5,994 nt of DNA from an uncultured Collinsella sp. (GCA_902465105.1 CABQLM010000086.1:1-5994), one strand, 5' to 3'. Positions 1 to 5,898 are shown, counted from the first letter of the stretch. A program made the numbers and translations. The notes: generated by a model not told the origin, from the sequence alone.

Positions 1-17
1 GGCATGACCAGAAGGTC
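1..17. repeat. 17-bp direct terminal repeat, left copy
   Basis: The first 17 bases are identical to bases 5978-5994. The repeat holds the hairpin core GACC-AGAA-GGTC. Exact identity of both window ends is the usual sign of a circular or tandem sequence, but a repeat shared by two genomic sites would look the same. See the right copy and the palindrome entry. Confidence 0.9.
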
Positions 18-33
18 TATGCCTTGCCTTTTT
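1..33 (+). terminator. Terminator-like hairpin, truncated at the window's left edge
   Basis: GGCAT (1-5) plus GACC (6-9) pairs with GGTC (14-17) plus ATGCC (19-23). The loop is AGAA (10-13) and T18 is a single bulge. TTGCC and a run of five T (29-33) follow, as in a Rho-independent terminator. The stem would be longer if the bases upstream of position 1 were AAAAGGCAA, which is exactly what precedes the identical 17-mer at the right end (5969-5977). It would then end the transcript of whatever gene lies to the left and insulate the importer operon. The structure is seen in the sequence; the function is inferred. Confidence 0.55.
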
Positions 34-71
34 CATGCCAACTTGTTCGCTCTGGATGGCGCTCGCTGGCA

Positions 72-117
72 TTGTCAAAACATCGGCGTCCTCAATGACT
101 ACCGTGTGTCTATTAAT
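72..117 (+). promoter_or_regulatory. Weak promoter candidates for the importer operon
   Basis: TTGTCA (72-77) matches the -35 consensus at five of six positions. The hexamer 17 bp downstream (95-100, AATGAC) is a poor -10. The AT-rich TATTAA (111-116) is a better -10 (four of six) but has no convincing -35 at 16-18 bp. Some promoter is expected between the terminator at 1-33 and the start codon at 199, and these are the only candidates I see. The choice matters: a start near 105-110 or near 124 would both leave the start codon of the upstream micro-ORF (95-163) out of the transcript. Confidence 0.22.
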
Positions 118-163
118 TTTTCGAGCTTGTGCTGCGCTGCTGGTCGCTGGCGTATCCTGTTAA
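95..163 (+). CDS. Possible cysteine-rich leader peptide, 22 aa
   Basis: An ATG at 95 opens a 22-codon frame ending in TAA at 161-163. The product is hydrophobic and holds three cysteines, all TGT, at residues 5, 12 and 22; the last is immediately before the stop. There is no recognisable Shine-Dalgarno site, the main argument against translation. Its last codons lie in the 5' arm of the hairpin at 155-188, whose 3' arm overlaps the ribosome binding site of the binding-protein gene. That is the geometry expected of a leader peptide tuning downstream translation. It may equally be a chance ORF. Confidence 0.22.
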   Translation: MTTVCLLIFRACAALLVAGVSC

Positions 164-188
164 GTCGTTAGCATACGGTTCAACAGGG
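155..188 (+). promoter_or_regulatory. Hairpin overlapping the binding-protein ribosome binding site
   Basis: T155 plus CCTGTT (156-161) pairs with AACAGG (182-187) plus G188. After one A-C mismatch (162/181), positions 163-168 pair with 175-180 (two G-U wobbles), leaving a six-base loop at 169-174. The 3' arm takes up the first part of the Shine-Dalgarno stretch AGGGAAGG (185-192), leaving AAGG free. A competing helix, CGTAT (151-155) with ATACG (173-177), cannot form at the same time without a pseudoknot. The pairing is seen by eye; its stability and regulatory role are inferred. Confidence 0.35.
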
Positions 189-198
189 AAGGCAGATT

Positions 199-1125
199 AT
201 GCATTCTCCCCATCAACGCGACGCGCATCCACAGCCGGTATGCAGCCGTCGCATCTTCTTGGGTAGCGCCCTCGCTGCGAGCGCTTCCGTCGTCGCCGGC
301 GCGCTTGCCGGCTGCCAGCTCCCGTCCACGCTCAAGGTGGTCCAGCCCACGACGGGCGGCGGTCGCGACGACCTGTCCGATTCCGTGATTGGCAAGGATA
401 AGATTCGCATCGGCATGGAGGCGGCCTACGCCCCGTACAACTGGCAGGTTTCCGAAGCCAGTGAGTACACCATCCCCATCGACAACGTGCAGGGCGCCTA
501 TGCCGATGGCTACGACGTGCAGATCGCGAAGATTGTCTGTAAGGCCCTCGGCGGCGAGCCTGTTGCCGTCAAGCAAAGCTTCTCGGGCCTTATCGATTCG
601 CTCAACAACGGCCAGATTGACCTCATCATCGCCGGCATGAGCGCCACGCCCGAGCGCGAGGAGTCCGTCGGCTTTTCCGATCCGTACTTCATTGGTTACT
701 TTGGCCTGTTCGTAAAAGAGGGCTCTCCCTACCAAAACGCCACCAAGCTCAGCGACTTTAGCGGTGCCACGGTGCTCGGCCAAAAGGACACCATGCTCGA
801 TACCGTCATCGACGAGATCCCGGGCGTCGTCCACAAGAACCCGGTCGATTCGGTCCCCACGGTGTTTTCGAATCTGCTGCAGGGCACGTGCGACGCCGTG
901 ACCTACAACACCGAAAACGAGAAGGGTTATATGGCCCAAAATCCCGGTATCGTCCCCATCCATTTTGCCGAGGGCGAGGGCTTTAAGCAGGAGGTCGCGG
1001 CAAATGTCGGTTGCCGCAAGGGCTCGGACAAGCTGCTTAAGCTCATCGATAAGACGCTCAAGGGTGTCAGCCAGGAGGAGCGCGACCAAATGTGGGACGC
1101 GTGCCTCGATCGTCAGCCGGCATAG
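199..1125 (+). CDS. Polar amino acid ABC transporter, Tat-exported lipoprotein substrate-binding protein
   Basis: This 308-aa protein belongs to the bacterial extracellular solute-binding protein family 3 (PF00497). It should capture a polar amino acid outside the membrane and hand it to the permease encoded next. The N-terminus has a twin-arginine motif, SRRIFLG (16-22), a hydrophobic stretch (about 23-37) and a lipobox LAGC (36-39), so Cys39 is the likely lipid anchor after export of the folded protein. The mature part starts with a linker (40-66), followed by KIRIGMEAAYAPYNW (68-82), GYDVQIAKIV (104-113) and the family signature from GQIDLIIAGMSAT (138-150) to FSDPY (159-163). Arg153 is the likely carboxylate-binding residue. 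The segment around 229-240 (GTCDAVTYNTEN) lacks the Asp that often contacts the substrate amino group. The pattern recalls Lactobacillales-type binding proteins; the ligand cannot be read from sequence. The start follows AGGGAAGG (185-192) at a 6-nt spacing. The permease gene begins 9 nt after the TAG stop. Confidence 0.95.
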   Translation: MHSPHQRDAHPQPVCSRRIFLGSALAASASVVAGALAGCQLPSTLKVVQPTTGGGRDDLSDSVIGKDKIRIGMEAAYAPYNWQVSEASEYTIPIDNVQGAYADGYDVQIAKIVCKALGGEPVAVKQSFSGLIDSLNNGQIDLIIAGMSATPEREESVGFSDPYFIGYFGLFVKEGSPYQNATKLSDFSGATVLGQKDTMLDTVIDEIPGVVHKNPVDSVPTVFSNLLQGTCDAVTYNTENEKGYMAQNPGIVPIHFAEGEGFKQEVAANVGCRKGSDKLLKLIDKTLKGVSQEERDQMWDACLDRQPA

Positions 1126-1134
1126 GGAGGCAGC

Positions 1135-2283
1135 ATGAAAACCATCAATCGTCTGGCCTCCTTTACTAAGGCCGACCATCGTTATGTGTACCTGGGCACG
1201 AGCGTCATCGCGGCGCTCGGTCTGGCGTTTAGCCAGCGCAACCCCACGCCGCTGAGCTTCTTGGCCCCAACGGGCGTGTTCCAAGACTGCCTCTGGGCAA
1301 TCCTTTGGGCCTGGCTCGTCGTGTCGGCGGCGGCGCTGGTCACCAAGCTCATGCACTGGAACGACTATCGCGAAACGTCGCCGTTCGCATCCGAGCGCTT
1401 CCGTCGCGGCGCGCGCCTGGGCAGTTATGTCGTCGTTGCTATCGCGGCGATCTTCTTTATCGACCGCTGCGTCATGTCATTTATCGACCTGGTGCAGGTG
1501 AGCATCGTCTCGGATTCCAACCCCAGCGACTTCCTGTCGAGTCTGGTCTACATGACCTACAAGAGCGGCGACTTCTTTATCCGCGGCATCGAGATCACCA
1601 TCGCACTTGCTACCTTCGGTACCGTCATCGCCTTTTTCCTGGCGCTGCTCTTTGTGTTTTTGCGCATTCAGACGTTCGACCGCGTGGATAACGACCTGGT
1701 GCGCTTCTTTAAGAGCATCGGCCGCGGCTTTGCGACCGTCTACTCTACCATCGTTCGCGGCACGCCCATGATGGTCCAGGGTCTGCTCATCTATTACGCA
1801 GGCTTCACCGTCCTGCGCGGTATGGGCTTCGAGACTGCCCAGGCCAACCAGATCTGGAGCACCTTTACCGCCGGCCTCGTCACCATCTCGCTCAACTCCA
1901 CCGCCTACATGATGGAGGTCTTGCGCGGCGGCATCGAGTCTATTGACCCTGGTCAGGCCGAGGCGGCGCGCTCGCTGGGCCTGTCGCAGTGGCAGGCCAT
2001 GCGCAAGGTCGTGTTCCCCCAGGGCATTAAAAACGCGATCCCGGCGCTCACCAACGAGCTCATCATCAACATCAAGGACTCGTCGGTGCTCTCGGTCATC
2101 GGCGTGTTCGACCTCATGTACGCCACCACCACCGTTGCCGGCGTGTACTACCGCCAGATGGAGGTCTACTGCGTGGCGCTCGTGGTCTACCTGATCCTGA
2201 CGCTTGTGGCGAGCCGCCTGCTCGAGGCCTTTGGCAAAAAGCTCGGCGCCGAGGCCCCGGCTACGTTGCCCAGCTCCAACTAG
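1135..2283 (+). CDS. Polar amino acid ABC transporter permease (HisM type) with N-terminal extension
   Basis: This 382-aa integral membrane protein is the permease of the importer; two copies probably form the channel. The conserved core covers about residues 145-372. It begins at [13 protein letters not shown] (147-159), has the RGTP motif (208-211) and the cytoplasmic EAA coupling motif that docks on the ATPase (EAARSLG from 276, through Pro295). Canonical members are about 215-230 aa. Here about 145 residues precede the core, with three more hydrophobic segments (about 18-32, 50-70 and 96-117) and a charged loop (71-94), so perhaps eight membrane passes in all. The frame is continuous and the start has a clear ribosome binding site, TAGGGAGG (1123-1130), that overlaps the TAG stop of the binding-protein gene, so translation is probably coupled. 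The function of the extension is unknown; I do not recognise a domain in it. Confidence 0.94.
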   Translation: MKTINRLASFTKADHRYVYLGTSVIAALGLAFSQRNPTPLSFLAPTGVFQDCLWAILWAWLVVSAAALVTKLMHWNDYRETSPFASERFRRGARLGSYVVVAIAAIFFIDRCVMSFIDLVQVSIVSDSNPSDFLSSLVYMTYKSGDFFIRGIEITIALATFGTVIAFFLALLFVFLRIQTFDRVDNDLVRFFKSIGRGFATVYSTIVRGTPMMVQGLLIYYAGFTVLRGMGFETAQANQIWSTFTAGLVTISLNSTAYMMEVLRGGIESIDPGQAEAARSLGLSQWQAMRKVVFPQGIKNAIPALTNELIINIKDSSVLSVIGVFDLMYATTTVAGVYYRQMEVYCVALVVYLILTLVASRLLEAFGKKLGAEAPATLPSSN

Positions 2284-2305
2284 GCTCCAGACGAGGAGAA
2301 TCATC

Positions 2306-3091
2306 ATGGCAGATACCGCCACTACCGGCGTTGCGGCCGCCGCGCAAATCCAAGAGCCGCTCATCCGCGTCGAGGGCCTGCGCAAGAGCTTCGGCTCGCT
2401 CGAGGTGCTCAAGGGCATCGACCTGTCCGTCAATCCCGGCGAGGTCGTCACCATCATCGGCGCCTCGGGCTCGGGCAAGTCGACCTTCCTGCGCTGCCTC
2501 AACCTGCTCGAGACCCCGGACGCGGGCCACATTTGGTTCCACGGCCAGGACCTCACGGCCGAGCGCTGCAACATTAACAAGCTGCGCGAGGACATCGGCA
2601 TGGTGTTCCAGGGCTTTAACCTGTTCAACAACATGGACGTGCTCGACAACTGTACGCTCGCGCCCGTCACGCTCAAAAAGATGAGCAAGGCCGAGGCCGA
2701 GAAGGTCGCGATGGAGCATTTGACGAGCGTGGGGCTTGAAAAGTTCGCGCACGCCGCCGTGGGTCGCCTGTCCGGTGGGCAAAAACAGCGCGTGGCCATC
2801 GCCCGCGCCCTGTGCATGAATCCGCAGATCATGCTGTTCGACGAGCCGACCTCCGCACTCGACCCCGAGATCGTGGGAGAGGTGCTCGAGGTCATGCGCA
2901 AGCTCGCTGCCGACGGCATGACCATGGTCGTCGTCACGCACGAGATGGCCTTTGCCCGCACGGTGTCCGACCGCGTGGTCTTTATGGACAAGGGCGTGGT
3001 GCTCGAGGATGCCGCGCCGGCCGAGCTCTTCGGCAACCCCAAGCACCAGCGTACCCGCGAGTTCCTCTCGCGTTATCTCGAGGACAAATAA
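2306..3091 (+). CDS. Polar amino acid ABC transporter ATP-binding protein (GlnQ/HisP type)
   Basis: This 261-aa cytosolic ATPase powers the importer. All nucleotide-binding motifs are present in order: Walker A GASGSGKS (52-59), Q-loop Gln102 in VFQGFNLF, signature LSGGQ (155-159), Walker B IMLFDE (175-180) with catalytic Glu180, D-loop SALD (183-186) and switch His212 in VVTHEMAFA. The VTHEM pattern and the length are typical of the polar amino acid uptake class. Residues 1-17 form an Ala/Thr-rich lead-in before the first strand. The chosen ATG at 2306 follows GAGGAG (2293-2298) at a 7-nt spacing. The same frame stays open upstream to 2204, but that part overlaps the permease coding region and lacks family similarity. 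The gene starts 22 nt after the permease stop, which indicates the same operon. It is the only gene here ending in TAA; the other four end in TAG. Confidence 0.96.
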   Translation: MADTATTGVAAAAQIQEPLIRVEGLRKSFGSLEVLKGIDLSVNPGEVVTIIGASGSGKSTFLRCLNLLETPDAGHIWFHGQDLTAERCNINKLREDIGMVFQGFNLFNNMDVLDNCTLAPVTLKKMSKAEAEKVAMEHLTSVGLEKFAHAAVGRLSGGQKQRVAIARALCMNPQIMLFDEPTSALDPEIVGEVLEVMRKLAADGMTMVVVTHEMAFARTVSDRVVFMDKGVVLEDAAPAELFGNPKHQRTREFLSRYLEDK

Positions 3092-3114
3092 CCGACCGCA
3101 AACGCTTATGTGGC

Positions 3115-3139
3115 AGGGCCGCTCCGGTGGGGCGGCCCT
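3115..3139 (+). terminator. GC-rich hairpin between the ATPase and peptidase genes, without a T-tract
   Basis: AGGGCCGCTCC (3115-3125) pairs with GGGGCGGCCCT (3129-3139): eleven pairs including one T-G wobble, closed by a 3-nt loop. It lies 23 nt after the ATPase stop and ends 24 nt before the peptidase start. The following bases (CGTCATCACAG) hold no T-run, so it is not a classical Rho-independent terminator. It may partly terminate, protect the 3' end of the importer mRNA or lower peptidase expression. The structure is clear; the function is uncertain. Confidence 0.45.
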
Positions 3140-3163
3140 CGTCATCACAGTCGAAAGGATGTC

Positions 3164-4579
3164 ATGGCCGAGGTTTGGCGCTTCTTTGCGCATGAGGACG
3201 ATTTTGCCGATATAGACGAGGCTGGCGCGTGCGAGCGCCTGGGCCGCGTGCTGTCGTTTCCGACCGTCTCGAGCATGGACGCTGAGGCGGTGAACTGGCA
3301 GCCGTTCGACGACCTGCGCGCCTATATGCAGCAGGCGTGGCCGCACGTGTTCGCGGCGGGCGAGGTCGAGCTTATCGACCATTCGCTATTAGTGACGCTT
3401 GGCGGTTCCGACCCCGCCCTCAAACCCGTCATGCTCATGGGCCACATGGACGTGGTCCCCGTGGTGCCCGGCACCGAGGCCGACTGGACGCATGCCCCCT
3501 TTAGCGGTCATGTGGACGGCACCTACATTTGGGGTCGCGGTGCTATCGACATGAAGGATCAGGTCGCAGGTATTCTCGAGGCGGTTGAATATGCGTTGGC
3601 GCACGGCTGGGAGCATAAGCGTTCCCTGCTGCTCGCCTTTGGTCAGGACGAGGAAACCACGCAGTACGGCGCGGGGGCGATCGGCCGCGTGCTCGAGGAG
3701 CGCGGTATTGAACTTGAATACCTGATCGACGAGGGTGACTACCGTATTGTTTCGGCTGCCGAGTACGGCGCAGGCGAGGGCTGGCTTATGCATGCCGACC
3801 TTGCCGAGAAGGGCTACGCCGATATCGTGCTCAAGACGAAGAGTGAGGGCGGGCATTCGTCCAACCCCTACGGCGGCACATCGCTCGAGGTGCTGAGCCG
3901 TGCCATCGCCGCAATCTGCGATATCGAGTGGCCGACGCGCGTGACCAATCTGCTTGCCGCACAGCTTGTCGAGCTGGGGCTCTACACGGCGGATGAAATT
4001 GCCGCCAACGGGGATGCCATCGTGCGCGATTGCCTCGCCAGCAAAAAGCTCTATCCGCTGGTGACGACCACCTGCGCGCCCACGCAGGTCGAGGGCGGCA
4101 GCACTGGCGCTAACGTGATGCCGCAGGATATGTGGGCCAATATTAACTTCCGCATGCTCGAGGGCACGAGTGTGGCCGACGTTGTGGCGCGCTGCCGTGA
4201 GGCGGTTGCCGGGACGGACCTTGCCGGTCGTGTCGAAGTGGAGCTGGGCCCCGGCAGCTCCGAGCCCTCGCCATCCCCGCGTGTTGGTGGACCGGGACTC
4301 GAGGCCGTTCGCGCCATTGCCGCCCGCTACTTCCGTGACCCAAAGGGGGCGGAGGAAAATGGATCATCCGGGCCGTTGGCGATTGTCCCCTCGACCGTGA
4401 TCGGCGCGACCGACGCTGCCAACTACCAGCGCATTTGCCCCGAGTGCATTCGTTTTTCGGCGTTTGTGGTCGACGATGACGAGTGCGACCGCGGCGTCCA
4501 CGGCACCAACGAGCGCATCACCCGCCGCGCCTACCTCCAGGGCGTTCGCTTTTTCATCGCTCTGCTTCAAACGCTCTAG
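3164..4579 (+). CDS. M20 family metallopeptidase, carboxypeptidase S / PM20D1-like
   Basis: This 471-aa protein is a two-metal (zinc type) M20 hydrolase. Visible active-site motifs are GHMDVVPV (93-100: ligand His94, Asp96 beside it), WGRGAIDMKD (123-132: bridging Asp129), GQDEET (160-165: catalytic base Glu163, ligand Glu164), LIDEGD (187-192: ligand Asp189) and HGTNE near the C-terminus (His446). The lid domain begins around residue 220, with the conserved EGGHSSNP (228-235: His231). Motif order, DEG, GATDAANY and the C-terminal HGTNE resemble carboxypeptidase S and mammalian PM20D1 more than PepV or DapE. The family cleaves C-terminal residues from small peptides or hydrolyses N-acyl amino acids; the substrate here is undetermined. 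There is no signal peptide, so it should be cytosolic. The ATG at 3164 follows GAAAGGA (3153-3159) at a 4-nt spacing. A GTG at 3110 is in frame but has no ribosome binding site and runs through the hairpin. The gene follows the importer by 72 nt and may share its transcript in part. Confidence 0.92.
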   Translation: MAEVWRFFAHEDDFADIDEAGACERLGRVLSFPTVSSMDAEAVNWQPFDDLRAYMQQAWPHVFAAGEVELIDHSLLVTLGGSDPALKPVMLMGHMDVVPVVPGTEADWTHAPFSGHVDGTYIWGRGAIDMKDQVAGILEAVEYALAHGWEHKRSLLLAFGQDEETTQYGAGAIGRVLEERGIELEYLIDEGDYRIVSAAEYGAGEGWLMHADLAEKGYADIVLKTKSEGGHSSNPYGGTSLEVLSRAIAAICDIEWPTRVTNLLAAQLVELGLYTADEIAANGDAIVRDCLASKKLYPLVTTTCAPTQVEGGSTGANVMPQDMWANINFRMLEGTSVADVVARCREAVAGTDLAGRVEVELGPGSSEPSPSPRVGGPGLEAVRAIAARYFRDPKGAEENGSSGPLAIVPSTVIGATDAANYQRICPECIRFSAFVVDDDECDRGVHGTNERITRRAYLQGVRFFIALLQTL

Positions 4580-4585
4580 AATGCG

Positions 4586-4606
4586 ACAAAGCGACAGTCC
4601 CTTTGT
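4586..4606 (+). terminator. Weak hairpin just after the peptidase stop
   Basis: ACAAAG (4586-4591) pairs with CTTTGT (4601-4606) across a 9-nt loop, starting 6 nt after the TAG stop. It can be lengthened by a G-T wobble and two GC pairs around a bulge (4583-4585 with 4607-4610). There is no T-tract and the stem is short. It may mark the 3' end of the peptidase transcript, but this is weak. Confidence 0.2.
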
Positions 4607-4666
4607 TAGCCGTTGGGTACGTCCACTCATTCCGTGCGGGTTATATGCAGGTTTGCCTGTGCACGC

Positions 4667-4672
4667 TATCAT
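4667..4672 (+). promoter_or_regulatory. prfA: Candidate -10 box for prfA (TATCAT)
   Basis: TATCAT matches the -10 consensus at five of six positions. The hexamer 17 bp upstream (4644-4649, TATGCA) matches the -35 consensus at only three. If used, transcription would start near 4679 and give a leader of about 150 nt containing the alternative hairpins and micro-ORF described below. A housekeeping gene after a 248-nt gap is expected to have its own promoter, but this assignment is tentative. Confidence 0.25.
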
Positions 4673-4725
4673 GTATGGGTTAGACCGCAACTATGTACCC
4701 CATACGCGAAGGGATGCGCATGTAT
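4673..4725 (+). promoter_or_regulatory. Possible alternative hairpins in the prfA leader
   Basis: GTATGGG (4673-4679) is complementary to CCCATAC (4699-4705) across a 19-nt loop. The ATAC part of that 3' arm (4702-4705), continuing into GCG (4706-4708), can instead pair with CGC (4717-4719) and GTAT (4722-4725), with two bases bulged. The two helices share ATAC and are mutually exclusive. The second would enclose the GAAGG part of the ribosome binding site of the micro-ORF at 4720. The pairing is seen; a switching role is speculation, and the stems are short enough to arise by chance. Confidence 0.25.
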
Positions 4726-4746
4726 CTGAAGATCGACATGTTCTAG
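4720..4746 (+). CDS. Possible 8-codon leader micro-ORF upstream of prfA
   Basis: ATG at 4720 encodes MYLKIDMF and ends at TAG (4744-4746). A purine stretch GAAGGG (4708-4713) sits 6 nt before it, a plausible ribosome binding site. An in-frame ATG at 4714 would add two residues but abuts the purine stretch. The stop is UAG, a codon read by the release factor encoded 82 nt downstream, so slow termination here could in principle sense RF1 activity. So short an ORF easily occurs by chance. Confidence 0.2.
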   Translation: MYLKIDMF

Positions 4747-4765
4747 CTGGGCTTACCCCCGCAGT

Positions 4766-4778
4766 GGCGCCATGCGCC
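4766..4778 (+). promoter_or_regulatory. Small GC hairpin upstream of prfA
   Basis: GGCGC (4766-4770) pairs perfectly with GCGCC (4774-4778) around a CAT loop. It lies 20 nt after the micro-ORF stop and 35 nt before the prfA ribosome binding site. There is no T-run directly after it, and the T-rich stretch at 4795-4798 is too far for a classical attenuator. Its role is unknown. Confidence 0.25.
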
Positions 4779-4827
4779 CCATCAATTCTGCCGATTTTCA
4801 CCTTCACGCATATAAAGGAGTCCCGTC

Positions 4828-5895
4828 ATGCGCGACAAGCTCGAAAAGATCATCAAGGCCTACGAGGAGCTCGAGAAGAAGCTTTCCGACCCGGCCGTCG
4901 CCTCCGATATCAAGGAGTTCACGCGTCTCAACAAGGAGTACGCACACCAGTCCGACCTCATCGCCGCCTCGCGCGAGTACATCGGCGCGCTCGATGACAT
5001 CGAGGCTGCCAAGGAAATGCTCCACGATACCACCGATGCCGATGAGAAGGAGATGCTCCAGATGGACATCTCCGAAAACGAGGCCAAGCTTCCCCAGCTC
5101 GAGGAAGACATTAAGTACATGCTCATCCCGAGCGACCCCAACGACGACAAGAACACCATCGTCGAGATTCGCTCCGCCGCCGGTGGCGACGAGGCGGCCA
5201 TCTTTGCCGGCGATCTGTACAAGATGTACCAGCGCTTCTGCGAGTCGCGCGGCTGGAAGACCACCGTGCTCGATTCCAGCCCCAGCGAGGCCGGCGGCTT
5301 TAAGTCCATCGAGTTCAAGGTCGAGGGCGACCGCGTCTACTCCGTCATGAAGTTCGAGTCCGGCGTGCACCGCGTCCAGCGCGTCCCCAAGACCGAGTCC
5401 CAGGGCCGCATTCAGACCTCCACGGCTACCGTCGCCGTACTTCCCGAGGCCGAGGAAATCGACGTCCAGATCAACCAGTCCGACCTGCGCATCGACACTT
5501 ACTGCGCCTCCGGACCTGGCGGTCAGTGCGTTAATACCACCTACTCCGCCGTGCGCATCACCCACCTGCCCACTAACACCGTGGTGCAATCCCAGGAGCA
5601 GCGCTCCCAGATCCAGAACCGCGAGGTCTGCATGCAGATGCTGCGTGCCCGCCTGTACGAGATGGAGCTCGAGAAGCAGCAGGCAGAGCTTGGTGCCGAG
5701 CGCCAGAGCCAGATTGGCCACGGCAACCGCTCCGAGAAGATCCGCACCTACAACCAGCCCCAGGACCGCGTGACCGACCACCGCATCGGTTTCAACTCCA
5801 CCTACAACGGCGTCCTTCTGGGCGACCAGCTCGGCACCGTGATTGAGGCGCTCGCTGCCGCAGAGCGCGCCGAGAAGCTGGCACAGGCCGTTTAG
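4828..5895 (+). CDS. prfA: Peptide chain release factor 1 (RF1)
   Basis: RF1 recognises UAA and UAG in the ribosomal A site and triggers release of the finished polypeptide. The 355-aa length is normal. Residues 1 to about 100 are the charged helical N-terminal domain. In HRVQRVPKTESQGRI, the tripeptide P187-K188-T189 is the PxT stop-codon recognition element of RF1 (RF2 has SPF). The catalytic GGQ loop is at 231-233 in GPGGQCVNTTYSAVRITH; Gln233 is normally N5-methylated by PrmC. The following residue is Cys234, where many RF1s have His, and Tyr replaces the usual Asp/Glu in the NTT(D)SA segment. The start is set by AAAGGAG (4814-4820) at a 7-nt spacing. Codon use is strongly biased to GAG, AAG, ATC and CTC/CTG, fitting high expression. 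It ends with tandem TAG TAG (5893-5898). prmC, the usual next gene, is not visible before the window ends. Confidence 0.97.
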   Translation: MRDKLEKIIKAYEELEKKLSDPAVASDIKEFTRLNKEYAHQSDLIAASREYIGALDDIEAAKEMLHDTTDADEKEMLQMDISENEAKLPQLEEDIKYMLIPSDPNDDKNTIVEIRSAAGGDEAAIFAGDLYKMYQRFCESRGWKTTVLDSSPSEAGGFKSIEFKVEGDRVYSVMKFESGVHRVQRVPKTESQGRIQTSTATVAVLPEAEEIDVQINQSDLRIDTYCASGPGGQCVNTTYSAVRITHLPTNTVVQSQEQRSQIQNREVCMQMLRARLYEMELEKQQAELGAERQSQIGHGNRSEKIRTYNQPQDRVTDHRIGFNSTYNGVLLGDQLGTVIEALAAAERAEKLAQAV

Positions 5896-5898
5896 TAG

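Noticed and set aside
34..198. A known metabolite riboswitch or T-box ahead of the importer
   Set aside because: I found no T-box consensus sequence or recognisable riboswitch core, only the local hairpin and micro-ORF reported above.
160..1356. Long antisense ORF (398 aa) opposite the binding-protein gene
   Set aside because: It lies opposite a gene with clear family motifs and a ribosome binding site. Its translation is Leu/Val/Gly/Asp-rich and low in recognisable motifs, as expected from the reverse strand of a GC-rich gene.
2204..2305. Upstream extension of the ATPase to an ATG at 2204
   Set aside because: The added residues overlap the permease coding region and look like an out-of-frame shadow (Arg/Pro-rich). 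The ATG at 2306 has a well-placed GAGGAG.
3110..3163. GTG start at 3110 for the M20 peptidase
   Set aside because: There is no ribosome binding site, and the extension runs through the strong intergenic hairpin. The ATG at 3164 has GAAAGGA just upstream.
1477..3382. Two long antisense ORFs (521 and 373 aa) opposite the permease and ATPase genes
   Set aside because: They overlap each other in different frames and mirror well-supported sense genes. Codon-position GC bias explains them.
4580..4827. A ribosomal protein L31 (rpmE) or tRNA gene in the gap before prfA, as in some prfA neighbourhoods
   Set aside because: No frame of suitable length or L31 motif and no cloverleaf was found in the 248 nt.
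4464..4997. Sense-strand ORF of 177 aa bridging the peptidase end and prfA start in another frame
   Set aside because: It overlaps both real genes out of frame, is rich in Arg/Ser/Pro and has no ribosome binding site or family resemblance.
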